Source: Geobacter sp. UBA6151 (GTDB taxonomy: Bacteria; Desulfobacterota; Desulfuromonadia; Geobacterales; Pseudopelobacteraceae). From it: a stretch of 64,000 nucleotides of DNA. The notes below the pieces were generated by a model, which saw only the letters and a list, made by a program, of their open reading frames with translations, was not told the origin of the DNA and searched no databases. The number at the start of each line of letters is the position of its first letter. Within the stretch, counting starts at the first letter, position 1. Made by a program: the position numbers and the translations under genes. The stretch is taken from positions 1 through 64,000 of the forward strand of contig DIUT01000038.1 in NCBI GenBank assembly GCA_002423105.1, in the 5' to 3' direction. Shown here piece by piece: positions 27,347 to 35,280 of this stretch.

Positions 27347-29797
27347 TCATGCTGTAATTTCCCGGTTTGGCCTTACTACCATTTTTGGCGCGCCTGGCTT
27401 GGTTTTCAGTTTGGGTACAGGCGGCGGGAATTTTTCCAAGGCCAGTTTGAGTACCTCATCGATCTCCTTGACCGGTACGATGCGGATTTTTTTCTGCATC
27501 TCCTTGGGGATATCCTCAAGGTCCTTTTTATTCTGCTCAGGAATGATGACCGTTTTCATACCGGCCCGCACTGCAGCCAGAATCTTCTCCTTCAGGCCGC
27601 CAATGGGCAGTACCTTGCCCCGCAGTGAAATCTCGCCGGTCATGGCCACATCCTTTTTCACCGGAATGCGGGTCAGTACCGAGATCAGGGCTGTGGCCAT
27701 GGCGCACCCGGCTGATGGACCATCTTTGGGGACTGCTCCAGCCGGAACATGGACGTGGATTTCATTTTCCTGGAACCATTCTGCAGGGATATGGTACTCG
27801 TCGCCATGGGTGCGGATATAGGCTAGGGCGGCCTGTACCGACTCCTTCATCACATCGCCTAACTGTCCGGTGAGCGCCATGCCCCCTTTGCCGGGCATGG
27901 TGGTGGCCTCGATATGGAGTACTTCACCCCCCACCGGAGTCCAGGCCAGGCCGTTGACCACGCCGATTTCGTTCTTGTCCATTTCGTCGTCGCGCAGGTA
28001 TTTGGCCGCGCCCAAGTGGGTTTGTACGGCGGCCGGGGTAATCTTCATCTGCCGCTTGTACCCTTCGGCTATCTTGCGGGCCACCTTGCGGCAGACATTG
28101 CCTATCTCCCGCTCCAGGTTGCGCAGACCGGCTTCGCGGGTATATTTGGCGATAATCTCCTGCAGCGCCTCGTCGGTAAAGACGATGTGCCTGTTCTTCA
28201 GCCCGTTTTCCTTCAGCTGGCGTGGCACCAGAAAGCGTTTGGTAATTTCCAGCTTTTCCTCCTCGGTGTAGCCGGGGATGTTGATCACTTCCATCCGGTC
28301 GTACAGGGCCGAGGGGATCGGGTCGCTGTGGTTGGCGGTGGCCAGGAAGAGCACGTTGGACAAGTCAAAGGGCTGGTTGATGTAATGGTCGGAAAAATTG
28401 TTGTTCTGTTGTGGGTCCAGCACTTCCAGCAGCGCGGCAGACGGATCGCCCTTGTAGTCATAGCCCATCTTGTCCAGCTCATCGAGCATGAACACCGGGT
28501 TTTTACTGCCCGCCTGCTTCATACCCTGGATCAGGCGGCCCGGCATAGCCCCCAGATAGGTGCGGCGATGGCCGCGGATTTCCGCCTCGTCACGGACGCC
28601 GCCCAAGGATATCCGTACAAATTTGCGATTAAGCGCCCGTGCCACCGAGCGGCCCAGGGAGGTCTTGCCAACGCCGGGAGGACCCACAAAGCAGAGAATC
28701 GGTCCTTTCATTTTCCTGTTCAGTTTGCGAACTGCCAGAAACTCCAGGATGCGGTCCTTGATCTTGTCCAGATAGCAGTGGTCTTCATCCAGAATTTTTT
28801 TGGCGCGGGCGATGTCGTGGGAATCGCGGGTGGTTGTGCTCCAGGGCAACTCGATTAGCCAGTCCAGATAGGTACGGATCACGCCGGCTTCGCCGGAATC
28901 GCCATGCATCCGTTCCAGGCGGCCTAGTTGCTTCAAGGCCTCCTTCTGCACGGTTTCTGGCATTTTTACGGCTTCAATGGATTTGCGCAATTCTTCCAGT
29001 TCTTCCTTGCCGTCATTATCACCCAGTTCGTGCTGGATCGCCTTCATCTGCTCCCGCAGATAGTATTCCTTCTGATTCTTGCCCATCTCCTCTCGGGCCG
29101 CATTCTGGATCTTGGCCTGCACCGACAGCATCTCGTGTTCTTTGGCCAGGAATTCGTTGACCTTGGTCAGCCGTTGAACCGGATCAATAATCTCAAGTAG
29201 TTGCTGTGCTTCAACCAGCTTGAGGCCGATATTGCTGGAGATCAGGTCAGCCATGCTGCCGGGGTCGGTGATGTTTTCGAGAATCACCATCACTTCCGGG
29301 GAGATCTGCTTGCCCAGTTCCGCAATTTTGGCCAGTTGCTCCCGCACTGTGCGGACCAATGCCTCTGTTTCAAGGTTTTCCGGTGCCGTACTTTCAATCA
29401 TCCGTTCAATCCGTACGGTATGGAACGGCTTTTCCTCGATGTATTCCGTAATTCTGGCCTTTACCAGTCCCTGCACCAGGATTTTGACCCGTCCGTCCGG
29501 CAGCTTCAGCATGCGCATGATCATACCCACGGTGCCGACACGGTAGATTTGATCAGGCCTGGGTTCCTCATCGCCGATATCGTGCTGGGTGGCCAGCATG
29601 ATCATCCGGTCACCGGCCAACGCCTGATCAACGGCTTTGATAGACGCTTCGCGGCCTACAAAAAGCGGAATAATCATGAAGGGATATACCACCACGTCCC
29701 GAATCGGCAACAGCGGCAATTCTTCGGGGATGTGCAGTTCTTCTTCGGTGGCGACGGTACTGTCAGATAGTATGTTTTCTTTATCGGGCTTACTCAC
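27347..29797 (-). CDS. lon: ATP-dependent protease Lon
   Basis: An 816-residue cytoplasmic AAA+ serine protease that degrades misfolded and regulatory proteins. It has an N-terminal LON domain (LPLLPIRDVVVYPFMIIPL), a coiled middle, Walker A GPPGVGKTSLG, Walker B VFMLDELDKMG, and the protease domain with KDGPSAGCAMATAL (catalytic Ser) followed by GGLKEKILAA (catalytic Lys). The start is GTG with AAGGAG upstream, overlapping the end of the hsp20 gene by 8 bases. Pairing with a small heat-shock protein fits a proteostasis operon. Confidence 0.96.
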   Translation of the reverse strand: MSKPDKENILSDSTVATEEELHIPEELPLLPIRDVVVYPFMIIPLFVGREASIKAVDQALAGDRMIMLATQHDIGDEEPRPDQIYRVGTVGMIMRMLKLPDGRVKILVQGLVKARITEYIEEKPFHTVRIERMIESTAPENLETEALVRTVREQLAKIAELGKQISPEVMVILENITDPGSMADLISSNIGLKLVEAQQLLEIIDPVQRLTKVNEFLAKEHEMLSVQAKIQNAAREEMGKNQKEYYLREQMKAIQHELGDNDGKEELEELRKSIEAVKMPETVQKEALKQLGRLERMHGDSGEAGVIRTYLDWLIELPWSTTTRDSHDIARAKKILDEDHCYLDKIKDRILEFLAVRKLNRKMKGPILCFVGPPGVGKTSLGRSVARALNRKFVRISLGGVRDEAEIRGHRRTYLGAMPGRLIQGMKQAGSKNPVFMLDELDKMGYDYKGDPSAALLEVLDPQQNNNFSDHYINQPFDLSNVLFLATANHSDPIPSALYDRMEVINIPGYTEEEKLEITKRFLVPRQLKENGLKNRHIVFTDEALQEIIAKYTREAGLRNLEREIGNVCRKVARKIAEGYKRQMKITPAAVQTHLGAAKYLRDDEMDKNEIGVVNGLAWTPVGGEVLHIEATTMPGKGGMALTGQLGDVMKESVQAALAYIRTHGDEYHIPAEWFQENEIHVHVPAGAVPKDGPSAGCAMATALISVLTRIPVKKDVAMTGEISLRGKVLPIGGLKEKILAAVRAGMKTVIIPEQNKKDLEDIPKEMQKKIRIVPVKEIDEVLKLALEKFPPPVPKLKTKPGAPKMVVRPNREITA

Positions 29798-30236
29798 CTT
29801 GTAACTCCTTTATCGCAATACGACGTTCTCGCGCCTTTGGGCAGATGATGCGCAGCATGCCACGGCGGTACTCGGCATGCACCCGGGCAGGATCAATCAT
29901 GTCAGGAAGACGGACTGTCCGCCGCATACGGCCAAAGTGCCGCTCAAGGCACAGATAGCGCAGTTGTTCTTGTGCCGGGTCGGGCAGCTTGTCCGCGCTG
30001 ATGGTCATCACCATTCCCCGTTGGATAATACTGATATTTTCCGGTGCCAGACCTGGCAAATCAAACTCCAGGATAACTTCAGATTCGGTTTCGTAGACAT
30101 CCATGGCAGCAGCAACGTTTCCCTCGTTTTCACCGTCAAAACGGTGATCAAGGGCGTGCAGCAGAGAACGCATCTCGTCAAGATGCCGGTTGTACTGACC
30201 TGAAATCAACGGCTTTCTGCTGCCGGAGCGTGGCAT
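29790..30236 (-). CDS. Hsp20-family small heat-shock protein
   Basis: A 148-residue alpha-crystallin protein that holds unfolding proteins. Seen are AAMDVYETESEVILEFDLPG at the start of the crystallin domain, RHFGRMRRTVRLPDMIDPARVHAEYRRGMLRIICPK at its end, and a short tail. These match the A-x-x-x-n-G-v-L pattern of the family, with YRRGMLRI in that place. GGTGAGG precedes the ATG. It is the first gene before lon and is probably heat-induced, though I see only a general sigma-70-like promoter upstream. Confidence 0.92.
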   Translation of the reverse strand: MPRSGSRKPLISGQYNRHLDEMRSLLHALDHRFDGENEGNVAAAMDVYETESEVILEFDLPGLAPENISIIQRGMVMTISADKLPDPAQEQLRYLCLERHFGRMRRTVRLPDMIDPARVHAEYRRGMLRIICPKARERRIAIKELQGE

Positions 30237-30295
30237 TGGCGCCTCACCTGAATATCTGTATTAATTTTTTCACCGGATGTCCGGGGTCTTAAAAA

Positions 30296-30324
30296 GATGT
30301 AACCATTCCCCCATTGAAAGTCAA
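30296..30324 (-). promoter_or_regulatory. Promoter for hsp20-lon
   Basis: Reading the minus strand, TTGACT (30324-30319) is followed after 17 bases by TACATC (30301-30296). The ATG of hsp20 is 60 bases further on. A clear sigma-32 -10 (CCCCAT) at the right spacing was not found, nor a CIRCE repeat. Confidence 0.5.
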
Positions 30325-30426
30325 GCCGGATACCGGAAAAGATCGTTGACAGCCGTAGTGGTTTTGGGGATAGATGGCGCCGGAGTTGCTGCAAAATAGC
30401 AATGAGACACACGAAGGAGCCTAGCG

Positions 30427-30636
30427 ATGGAGTTGAAGACAAAAATCTGGATGACCGGTTCCCTTGACTGGTTTGGCTATGTGGACAATGAAGAGGTTTT
30501 TCTGGGACACCGCAACTTTCCCAATCCGCCGGAGGAAGGGGATGAATGGACCAGCGAAGCCGGAGATGTGTTCAAAATAGAAGACGGTGAAATCCGGAAG
30601 ATCGGTCATACCGAGCCGCCAAAGAAGTATTGGTAA
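30427..30636 (+). CDS. Small acidic protein of unknown function
   Basis: A 69-residue soluble protein, rich in Trp, Gly and Glu, with the segment GSLDWFGYVDNEEVFLGHR and the end PPKKYW. GAAGGAG lies 7 bases before the ATG, so it is probably expressed. It is divergent from hsp20-lon and converges with the phosphoesterase gene. I recognise no domain; there is no signal peptide or membrane segment. A possible promoter has TTGACA at 30346. Confidence 0.75.
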   Translation: MELKTKIWMTGSLDWFGYVDNEEVFLGHRNFPNPPEEGDEWTSEAGDVFKIEDGEIRKIGHTEPPKKYW

Positions 30637-30653
30637 AGCTGGAAACCCGGTTG

Positions 30654-31793
30654 TCACTGCTGTGCGGGTACCAGATCGATAACGGTTACTTCGGGAGGGG
30701 CCAGGAAACGGATCGGTGGTCCCCAGGTGCCGGTGCCCCGGTTGACATGCAGCCTGCCGCCCCACTCCAGTAGTGTGGTTCCAGCACGCACCGGAAAGCG
30801 CATCCAGGTGATCAGGTTAAAGGGGAATATCTGGCCTTTGTGAACATGACCGGACAGTTGCAGGTCAAACCGTCCCCGGCTTTCCAGAGACAGTTCCGGT
30901 CGGTGTTTCAGCAGGAGTACAAAGCGGTTCTGTTGTGCCTGTGCCAATAACGTACGCTCAGCGTTGGGGTTGAATCCCGGGAAGTTTGCGCCTGCGGGGT
31001 CATCCAGGCCAACCACCAGCAGTCGCTCTCCCACCGGTAAAGCTTCTGAACGCAGCATTCTGAAACCGGATTTTTCCGTGAAATCCTTTGCTTGCCGGTA
31101 ACCGACATAGTACTCATGATTGCCGGGCGAGGCCAGCATCCCCAAAGCAGGCGTAAGCTCCCGGAATAGCGTGGAAACACTATCAAAGTGACGAAGGTTA
31201 CCATCCACCAGATCGCCGGTGGAGACGAGCAGATCCGGGTTTGCCTGACGGATGATCTCGATAACCCGCTGTACCCGCTTTTCCTGAACAATCAACCCCA
31301 CATGCAGGTCGCTGATCTGCACGATGCGGATGCTTTTACTACCGACAGGGAGTTTCGCAGTTTCAATTTGCACCTGTTCGGTGCGGATTGAAAGAGCCTC
31401 AAACCAGCCCCAGATTGTGATGCCGGTGGCCATAACAAGGCAGAAGATAACAAGCAGGCGTGGTTGTAGTAGGTTAATGCGGGGGATATGGACGAAGTAG
31501 CCGACCAGTCGATGGATGTTGTGCAGCAGTTCCGTGACCAGCGACAGTGTGCAGAAAAGAAAGAGCCAGGCCATCCAGCAGTATCCTGCCAAGGCAAGGG
31601 AGCCGGCCAGCAGGTCATGGCCGTTACGTTCAAGCAGGCGGACCGCCAGCGGCGCACAGACCATGATGGAACACCAGGCGACCGCAAGGGCTGCCCAGAT
31701 GCCGGACAAGGGGTAGACCATCCACAGCCGCCAGAGGAGGAAGGTGTGCGCACCGCCATAAACCAGGAAAAATGAAAGAAAGAATAGAGTCAT
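30654..31793 (-). CDS. Membrane metallophosphoesterase (YkuE/YaeI type)
   Basis: A 379-residue protein with four or five N-terminal membrane segments (about residues 1-140) and a C-terminal calcineurin-like domain. Metal sites are visible as ISDLHVG, STGDLVDG, PGNHEYYVG and LSGHVHKGQIFP. Similar proteins (YkuE, YaeI) hydrolyse phospholipid or UDP-sugar-lipid phosphates, but the substrate here is unknown. No strong Shine-Dalgarno sequence precedes the ATG. Its end lies 17 bases from the converging small gene. Confidence 0.87.
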   Translation of the reverse strand: MTLFFLSFFLVYGGAHTFLLWRLWMVYPLSGIWAALAVAWCSIMVCAPLAVRLLERNGHDLLAGSLALAGYCWMAWLFLFCTLSLVTELLHNIHRLVGYFVHIPRINLLQPRLLVIFCLVMATGITIWGWFEALSIRTEQVQIETAKLPVGSKSIRIVQISDLHVGLIVQEKRVQRVIEIIRQANPDLLVSTGDLVDGNLRHFDSVSTLFRELTPALGMLASPGNHEYYVGYRQAKDFTEKSGFRMLRSEALPVGERLLVVGLDDPAGANFPGFNPNAERTLLAQAQQNRFVLLLKHRPELSLESRGRFDLQLSGHVHKGQIFPFNLITWMRFPVRAGTTLLEWGGRLHVNRGTGTWGPPIRFLAPPEVTVIDLVPAQQ

Positions 31794-31945
31794 GTACTGT
31801 GTCTAGCTGAACGAAGTTGGCAAGCTATTAACGATATTGGATACCATTCCTGACTGGGCAATTCAATACATGGATGCATCCGGCCTGATTTCACCATCCG
31901 ATTCCTCCTTGATTACACTCATGGCTGCGTGATATTGAGAACAGC

Positions 31946-33004
31946 ATGAACTATCTGCGTACCAATATACAGACAATGGCTGGTTATGTCCCCGGTTTTC
32001 AGCCGCCGGACATCGCTTCATGGATCAAGCTGAACACCAATGAAAACCCCTATCCTCCTGCACCTGGCGTGAGGAAAGCGATTCTGGACGAACTCGGTGA
32101 TGATGCCGCGCGCCTTCGTACCTACCCCAGCGCCTCAAGCATTGTGCTGCGAGAAACCGCTGCCCGGCTGTACGGTTTTGATCCCGCCTGGATCATCATG
32201 GCCAACGGCTCCGATGAGGTGCTGAACAACCTGATCAGGGCTTGCGCTTCCGAAGGAGATGAGATCGGTTACATCCATCCCTCCTATTCCTATTACGCCA
32301 CCCTGGCGGAGATTCAGGGGGCCACGGTCCGTACCTTTGGCCTGACCGAAGAGTTTCGTATTGCCGGTTTTCCCGAGCGTTACGATGGTAAGCTCTTCTT
32401 TCTGACCACTCCCAACTCGCCACTGGGTTTCGCCTTTCCGCACGCCTATGTGGATGAGCTGGCCAGCCGCTGTAGCGGTCTGCTGGTGGTGGACGAGGCC
32501 TATGCGGATTTTGCCGGAGAGAATGCCCTGGAACTGGTGAAACGTCATGAAAACGTCGTGGTCACCCGCACCCTCTCCAAAAGCTATGCCCTGGCCGGGA
32601 TGCGTTTGGGGCTGGCCATTGCACGTCCTGAAATAATTGCGGCCCTGGACAAGATTCGCGATCACTATAACCTGGACCGTCTGGCGCAGGCCGCCTGCGT
32701 GGCGGCCCTTCAGGATCAGGATTACTTTCTGTATCGTCGCGATCAGGTGGTGGCCACGCGGGAACTGTTTAGCCGTGAACTGCAAAACTTGGGATATGCG
32801 GTGGTTCCTTCCCAGGGGAATTTCGTGTTTGCAAGCCCCGCTGATCGGAATGGACGCCGTGTCTATGACGGTCTTTACCAGCGCAGGATATTGGTGCGGC
32901 ATTTCAGTGACCCGTTGCTGGCCCATGGTATGCGGATATCAATCGGCACTGAAGAGGAAATGCAACAGACCCTGGATGCCATCAGGGAAATTGGGGGGGT
33001 GTGA
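31946..33004 (+). CDS. hisC: Histidinol-phosphate aminotransferase
   Basis: A 352-residue class I/II PLP aminotransferase that makes L-histidinol phosphate in histidine synthesis. It shows LNTNENPYPPAPGV, typical of HisC, ANGSDEVL for cofactor binding, VVDEAYADF, and RTLSKSYALAGMRLG with the PLP lysine. Length is normal. Its stop overlaps the next gene's start (TGATG), and hisB follows, so this is a partial his operon. Confidence 0.95.
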   Translation: MNYLRTNIQTMAGYVPGFQPPDIASWIKLNTNENPYPPAPGVRKAILDELGDDAARLRTYPSASSIVLRETAARLYGFDPAWIIMANGSDEVLNNLIRACASEGDEIGYIHPSYSYYATLAEIQGATVRTFGLTEEFRIAGFPERYDGKLFFLTTPNSPLGFAFPHAYVDELASRCSGLLVVDEAYADFAGENALELVKRHENVVVTRTLSKSYALAGMRLGLAIARPEIIAALDKIRDHYNLDRLAQAACVAALQDQDYFLYRRDQVVATRELFSRELQNLGYAVVPSQGNFVFASPADRNGRRVYDGLYQRRILVRHFSDPLLAHGMRISIGTEEEMQQTLDAIREIGGV

Positions 33005-33411
33005 TGCAGTTGCGTGAAATGTCTGAACAGTGCGGCCAGTGCGGTTTCAGCAACGCGCGGATTGACACCGAAGCTTGGGGACAGTTCAGCTCCCGACGGA
33101 TCATGTGTCCCATCTGTGGCTGGACAGTTTACGAAGAGCACCGCTGGGATGGTGATCTGCAGATTCTGACAAAACGTACCGAAGCTCGGGGATTTGGCGC
33201 TTACCGTGTGGTTCCTCCCGGCGCCTACACCGGCTATAATGCCTTCCATGCGGAACCGTCGAAGGAAGTGCTGGATGAGATTATGGCACTGCTGACCACC
33301 AAGGGCTGGAAGGGCTATCTGACCCTGTGGGATGTACGGCAGAACACGTCTCGCTTGCTGTTGGGACATCCATTGGGCAAGTTTTCCAGCGGCACAACAA
33401 ACCAGGCATAA
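33004..33411 (+). CDS. Zinc-ribbon protein of unknown function between hisC and hisB
   Basis: A 135-residue protein with two CxxC pairs, CGQC near residue 10 and CPIC near residue 35, which should bind one zinc. The rest is soluble, with VPPGAYTGYNAFH and KGYLTLWDV. I recognise no family. ATG at 33004 overlaps the hisC stop (TGATG), so it is translationally coupled to hisC, and hisB starts 38 bases later. Its place suggests a role with histidine synthesis or simple co-transcription. Confidence 0.8.
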   Translation: MQLREMSEQCGQCGFSNARIDTEAWGQFSSRRIMCPICGWTVYEEHRWDGDLQILTKRTEARGFGAYRVVPPGAYTGYNAFHAEPSKEVLDEIMALLTTKGWKGYLTLWDVRQNTSRLLLGHPLGKFSSGTTNQA

Positions 33412-33449
33412 CCCGTAGTGGCAGTACAATATCCTGCAAAGGAGCGGAG

Positions 33450-34037
33450 ATGACACGCACAGCAGACATAACACGTACTACGACTGAGACCAGAATTCAG
33501 ATGGCATTGACGGTGGATGGCAGCGGACAGGCTGTAATCAACAGCTCCGTGCCGTTTCTGGATCATATGTTGACACTGTTCGCCCGGCACGGACTGTTTG
33601 ATCTGACCCTGCAGGCTACCGGAGACATTGATATTGACTTCCACCACACGGTGGAAGATGTCGGCATCGTCCTGGGGCAGGCTTTCCGTGAAGCATTGGG
33701 GGATAAACAGGGAATCAAGCGCTACGGCTGGGCCCGGATACCGATGGATGAGGCTCTGGCAGATGTGACCGTGGACCTTTCCGGCCGTCCCTATCTGGTC
33801 TACAATGTTGAGATCGCTGCTGCAACGGTGGGCAGCTTTGATACCGAGTTGGCCCGTGAGTTTTTTCAGGCCTTTGCCAACAGTTGCGGCTGCAATCTGC
33901 ACCTGAACTTGCTCTATGGTGACAATGCCCACCATATCATCGAAGCCTGCTTCAAGGCGTTTGCCCGGGCCATGGATAGTGCCACAGCTGCGGACAGTAG
34001 AATCAGTGGCGTTATGTCCACCAAAGGGCTGTTGTAA
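33450..34037 (+). CDS. hisB: Imidazoleglycerol-phosphate dehydratase
   Basis: A 195-residue single-domain HisB that dehydrates imidazoleglycerol phosphate. It has FLDHML and the metal-binding histidine motif DFHHTVEDVGI, repeated near the end as NAHHIIEACFKAFARA. It lacks the phosphatase domain of the fused enterobacterial protein. AAAGGAG precedes the ATG at 33450; the open extension to 33327 lies in the preceding gene and is rejected. A strong terminator follows. Confidence 0.96.
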   Translation: MTRTADITRTTTETRIQMALTVDGSGQAVINSSVPFLDHMLTLFARHGLFDLTLQATGDIDIDFHHTVEDVGIVLGQAFREALGDKQGIKRYGWARIPMDEALADVTVDLSGRPYLVYNVEIAAATVGSFDTELAREFFQAFANSCGCNLHLNLLYGDNAHHIIEACFKAFARAMDSATAADSRISGVMSTKGLL

Positions 34038-34061
34038 CAGCTGTCCGAAGCACTAAACCTG

Positions 34062-34095
34062 AAAGGGGCGGTCCCATCCGGAGCCGCCCCTTTTT
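34062..34095 (+). terminator. Rho-independent terminator after hisB
   Basis: AAAGGGGCGG (34062-34071) pairs with CCGCCCCTTT (34084-34093) around a 12-base loop, followed by TT. It lies between the converging hisB and cpoB genes, and the A-run on the other side lets it work in both directions. Confidence 0.85.
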
Positions 34096-34119
34096 CAGTC
34101 CGGGTCAGTGCTATGACGT

Positions 34120-34935
34120 TTACTTCAGTTCTTTCAGCAGTGCCCGGGATTTTTTTGCTTCATCACTCTTTGGGTAGTCCTGAACCAGTCTGCTCAGGAC
34201 GTAGCGGCTACTTTTGATGTCCTTGAGCGCCTTGAAGGACAACGCCTGTTTCAGCATTGCGGCAGGGGCCTTGTCCTTTTTGGGATACAGTTTGATCACT
34301 TCCTGGAATTCCAGAATGGCCTGCTCGTAGTTTTTCTCGCCATAGTAGGTTTCCCCGATCCAGTAGCGCGCATTGGGTACCAGTTCGTGGGACGGATGCT
34401 GCTCGACGAACTGGGCCAGACTGGTCCGTGCCGCAGCCATGTTGTTTGCCTTGAAGCTTTCTAGGCCTTTCAGATACAGGGCATCGGGCCTGTTCTCATC
34501 TGTTTGGGCAGGGCCTGCTGCCAAGCCTTCGCGCATCCGCTTGTTCATTTCATCCAGAGCCGCTTGCAGCTTGACAATCCGGTCTTCAATCATGACCAGA
34601 CGGCGATCAGTGTCATCACGGTACCGTTTCAGATCATCGCTGTTTTTTTTCTGGGACTGGGACATATCTTCCAGTCTGGCAGACGCCACCTGCAGCTCCA
34701 TTTTAGTGGCATCCATCATGGAAGAGATGTCTGCATCAGTTTTGCGAAGCGAGGTAAAATCATTCTTCAGATTTTTCTCTCCCTCACGGGCTGTATGTAC
34801 ATCCTTTTCCATGTTTTGAACGCGCTCCCTGGTTTCATGCAGATCCCGGCGGATTGCATCAACCGTGCTGTTGGAGGCGCAACCGGCAAGCAGGCCGGTA
34901 AAAAGAGCACATACCAGGTAAGAATATGGTTTCAT
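34120..34935 (-). CDS. cpoB: Tol-Pal system lipoprotein CpoB/YbgF-like
   Basis: A 271-residue exported protein. The signal peptide ends in the lipobox LLAGC, so it is probably a lipoprotein, unlike soluble E. coli CpoB. A long coiled coil (about 25-130, rich in Glu, Lys, Met) is followed by TPR repeats (ALYLKGLESFKANNMAAAR, ARYWIGETYYGEKNYEQAI). CpoB links Tol-Pal to cell-wall synthesis at division. The ATG at 34935 has GGAGGT 8 bases upstream; the longer frame to 34986 is rejected. No tol or pal gene is adjacent. Confidence 0.87.
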   Translation of the reverse strand: MKPYSYLVCALFTGLLAGCASNSTVDAIRRDLHETRERVQNMEKDVHTAREGEKNLKNDFTSLRKTDADISSMMDATKMELQVASARLEDMSQSQKKNSDDLKRYRDDTDRRLVMIEDRIVKLQAALDEMNKRMREGLAAGPAQTDENRPDALYLKGLESFKANNMAAARTSLAQFVEQHPSHELVPNARYWIGETYYGEKNYEQAILEFQEVIKLYPKKDKAPAAMLKQALSFKALKDIKSSRYVLSRLVQDYPKSDEAKKSRALLKELK

Positions 34936-34989
34936 GGTGAATACCTCCAGTAAGGTCAGAATGTTGCAATCGCATATGCAAGACATCCC

Positions 34990-35018
34990 TTTATACTATA
35001 GACGGTCTTTTATGACAA
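34990..35018 (-). promoter_or_regulatory. Sigma-70 promoter for cpoB
   Basis: On the minus strand TTGTCA (35018-35013), a 17-base spacer, then TATAAA (34995-34990). The cpoB ATG is 55 bases downstream. Both hexamers are close to consensus. Confidence 0.7.
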
Positions 35019-35056
35019 GTGAGGTTAGTCTTCAATGGCAGACAGGCAAAATGAGG

Positions 35057-35171
35057 GTGGTAAAAAAGAAGTGCACCTGTCAGGGAGCTATTCAGCTTTG
35101 GCAGGTGCACTCTGTATGTCAACAAAACCGGCACTTGAAATGGTGCCCAGTTTTGTCCGGTATGGCTCCCC
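35057..35171 (+). repeat. Left flank repeat: remnant of a recombinase 3' end plus att core
   Basis: About 115 bp that match 41274-41390, the 3' end of the serine recombinase gene and the end of tRNA-Asn, with a few substitutions and one missing base that breaks the reading frame. It contains the inverted repeats GTGCACCTG/CAGGTGCAC (35071-35079, 35102-35110) and AACAAAACCGGCAC...GTGCCCAGTTTTGT, and ends in the shared core TATGGCTCCCC (35161-35171). Because it is not identical to the right copy, it looks like the scar of an earlier related element. Together with 35172-35280, which holds an attC-like site and no other gene, this covers the gap between cpoB and the kinase. Confidence 0.85.
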
Positions 35172-35210
35172 GAAACGGACTATTTAGGGCACTGGAAAGA
35201 GCAGCTATCG

Positions 35211-35270
35211 CTGTAACGGGCATGGCTTTGACCTGCCGGGTTTTAGGGCAGGTCGTAAGCCTTGTTGAAA
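35211..35270 (-). other. attC-like recombination site after the kinase gene
   Basis: On the minus strand, just past the kinase stop, TTTCAAC (35270-35264, R''-like) is followed by a stem of AAGCC/GGCTT and GGCAGGTC/GACCTGCC (arms 35047-type positions 35247-35254 and 35230-35237, outer arms 35257-35261 and 35224-35228) with unpaired bases, then GTTACAG (35217-35211, R'-like). Order, length (60 bp) and unequal stems resemble integron attC sites. GTTACAG departs from the GTTRRRY consensus. R'' matches in 6 of 7 bases the complement of GTTGAAC at the 5' boundary of the kinase unit. Confidence 0.6.
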
Positions 35271-35280
35271 ACTTATCTCA

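Noticed and set aside
30241..30420. CIRCE element or sigma-32 promoter before hsp20-lon
   Set aside because: No CIRCE inverted repeat and no CCCCAT box at correct spacing were found; only a sigma-70-like promoter is supported.
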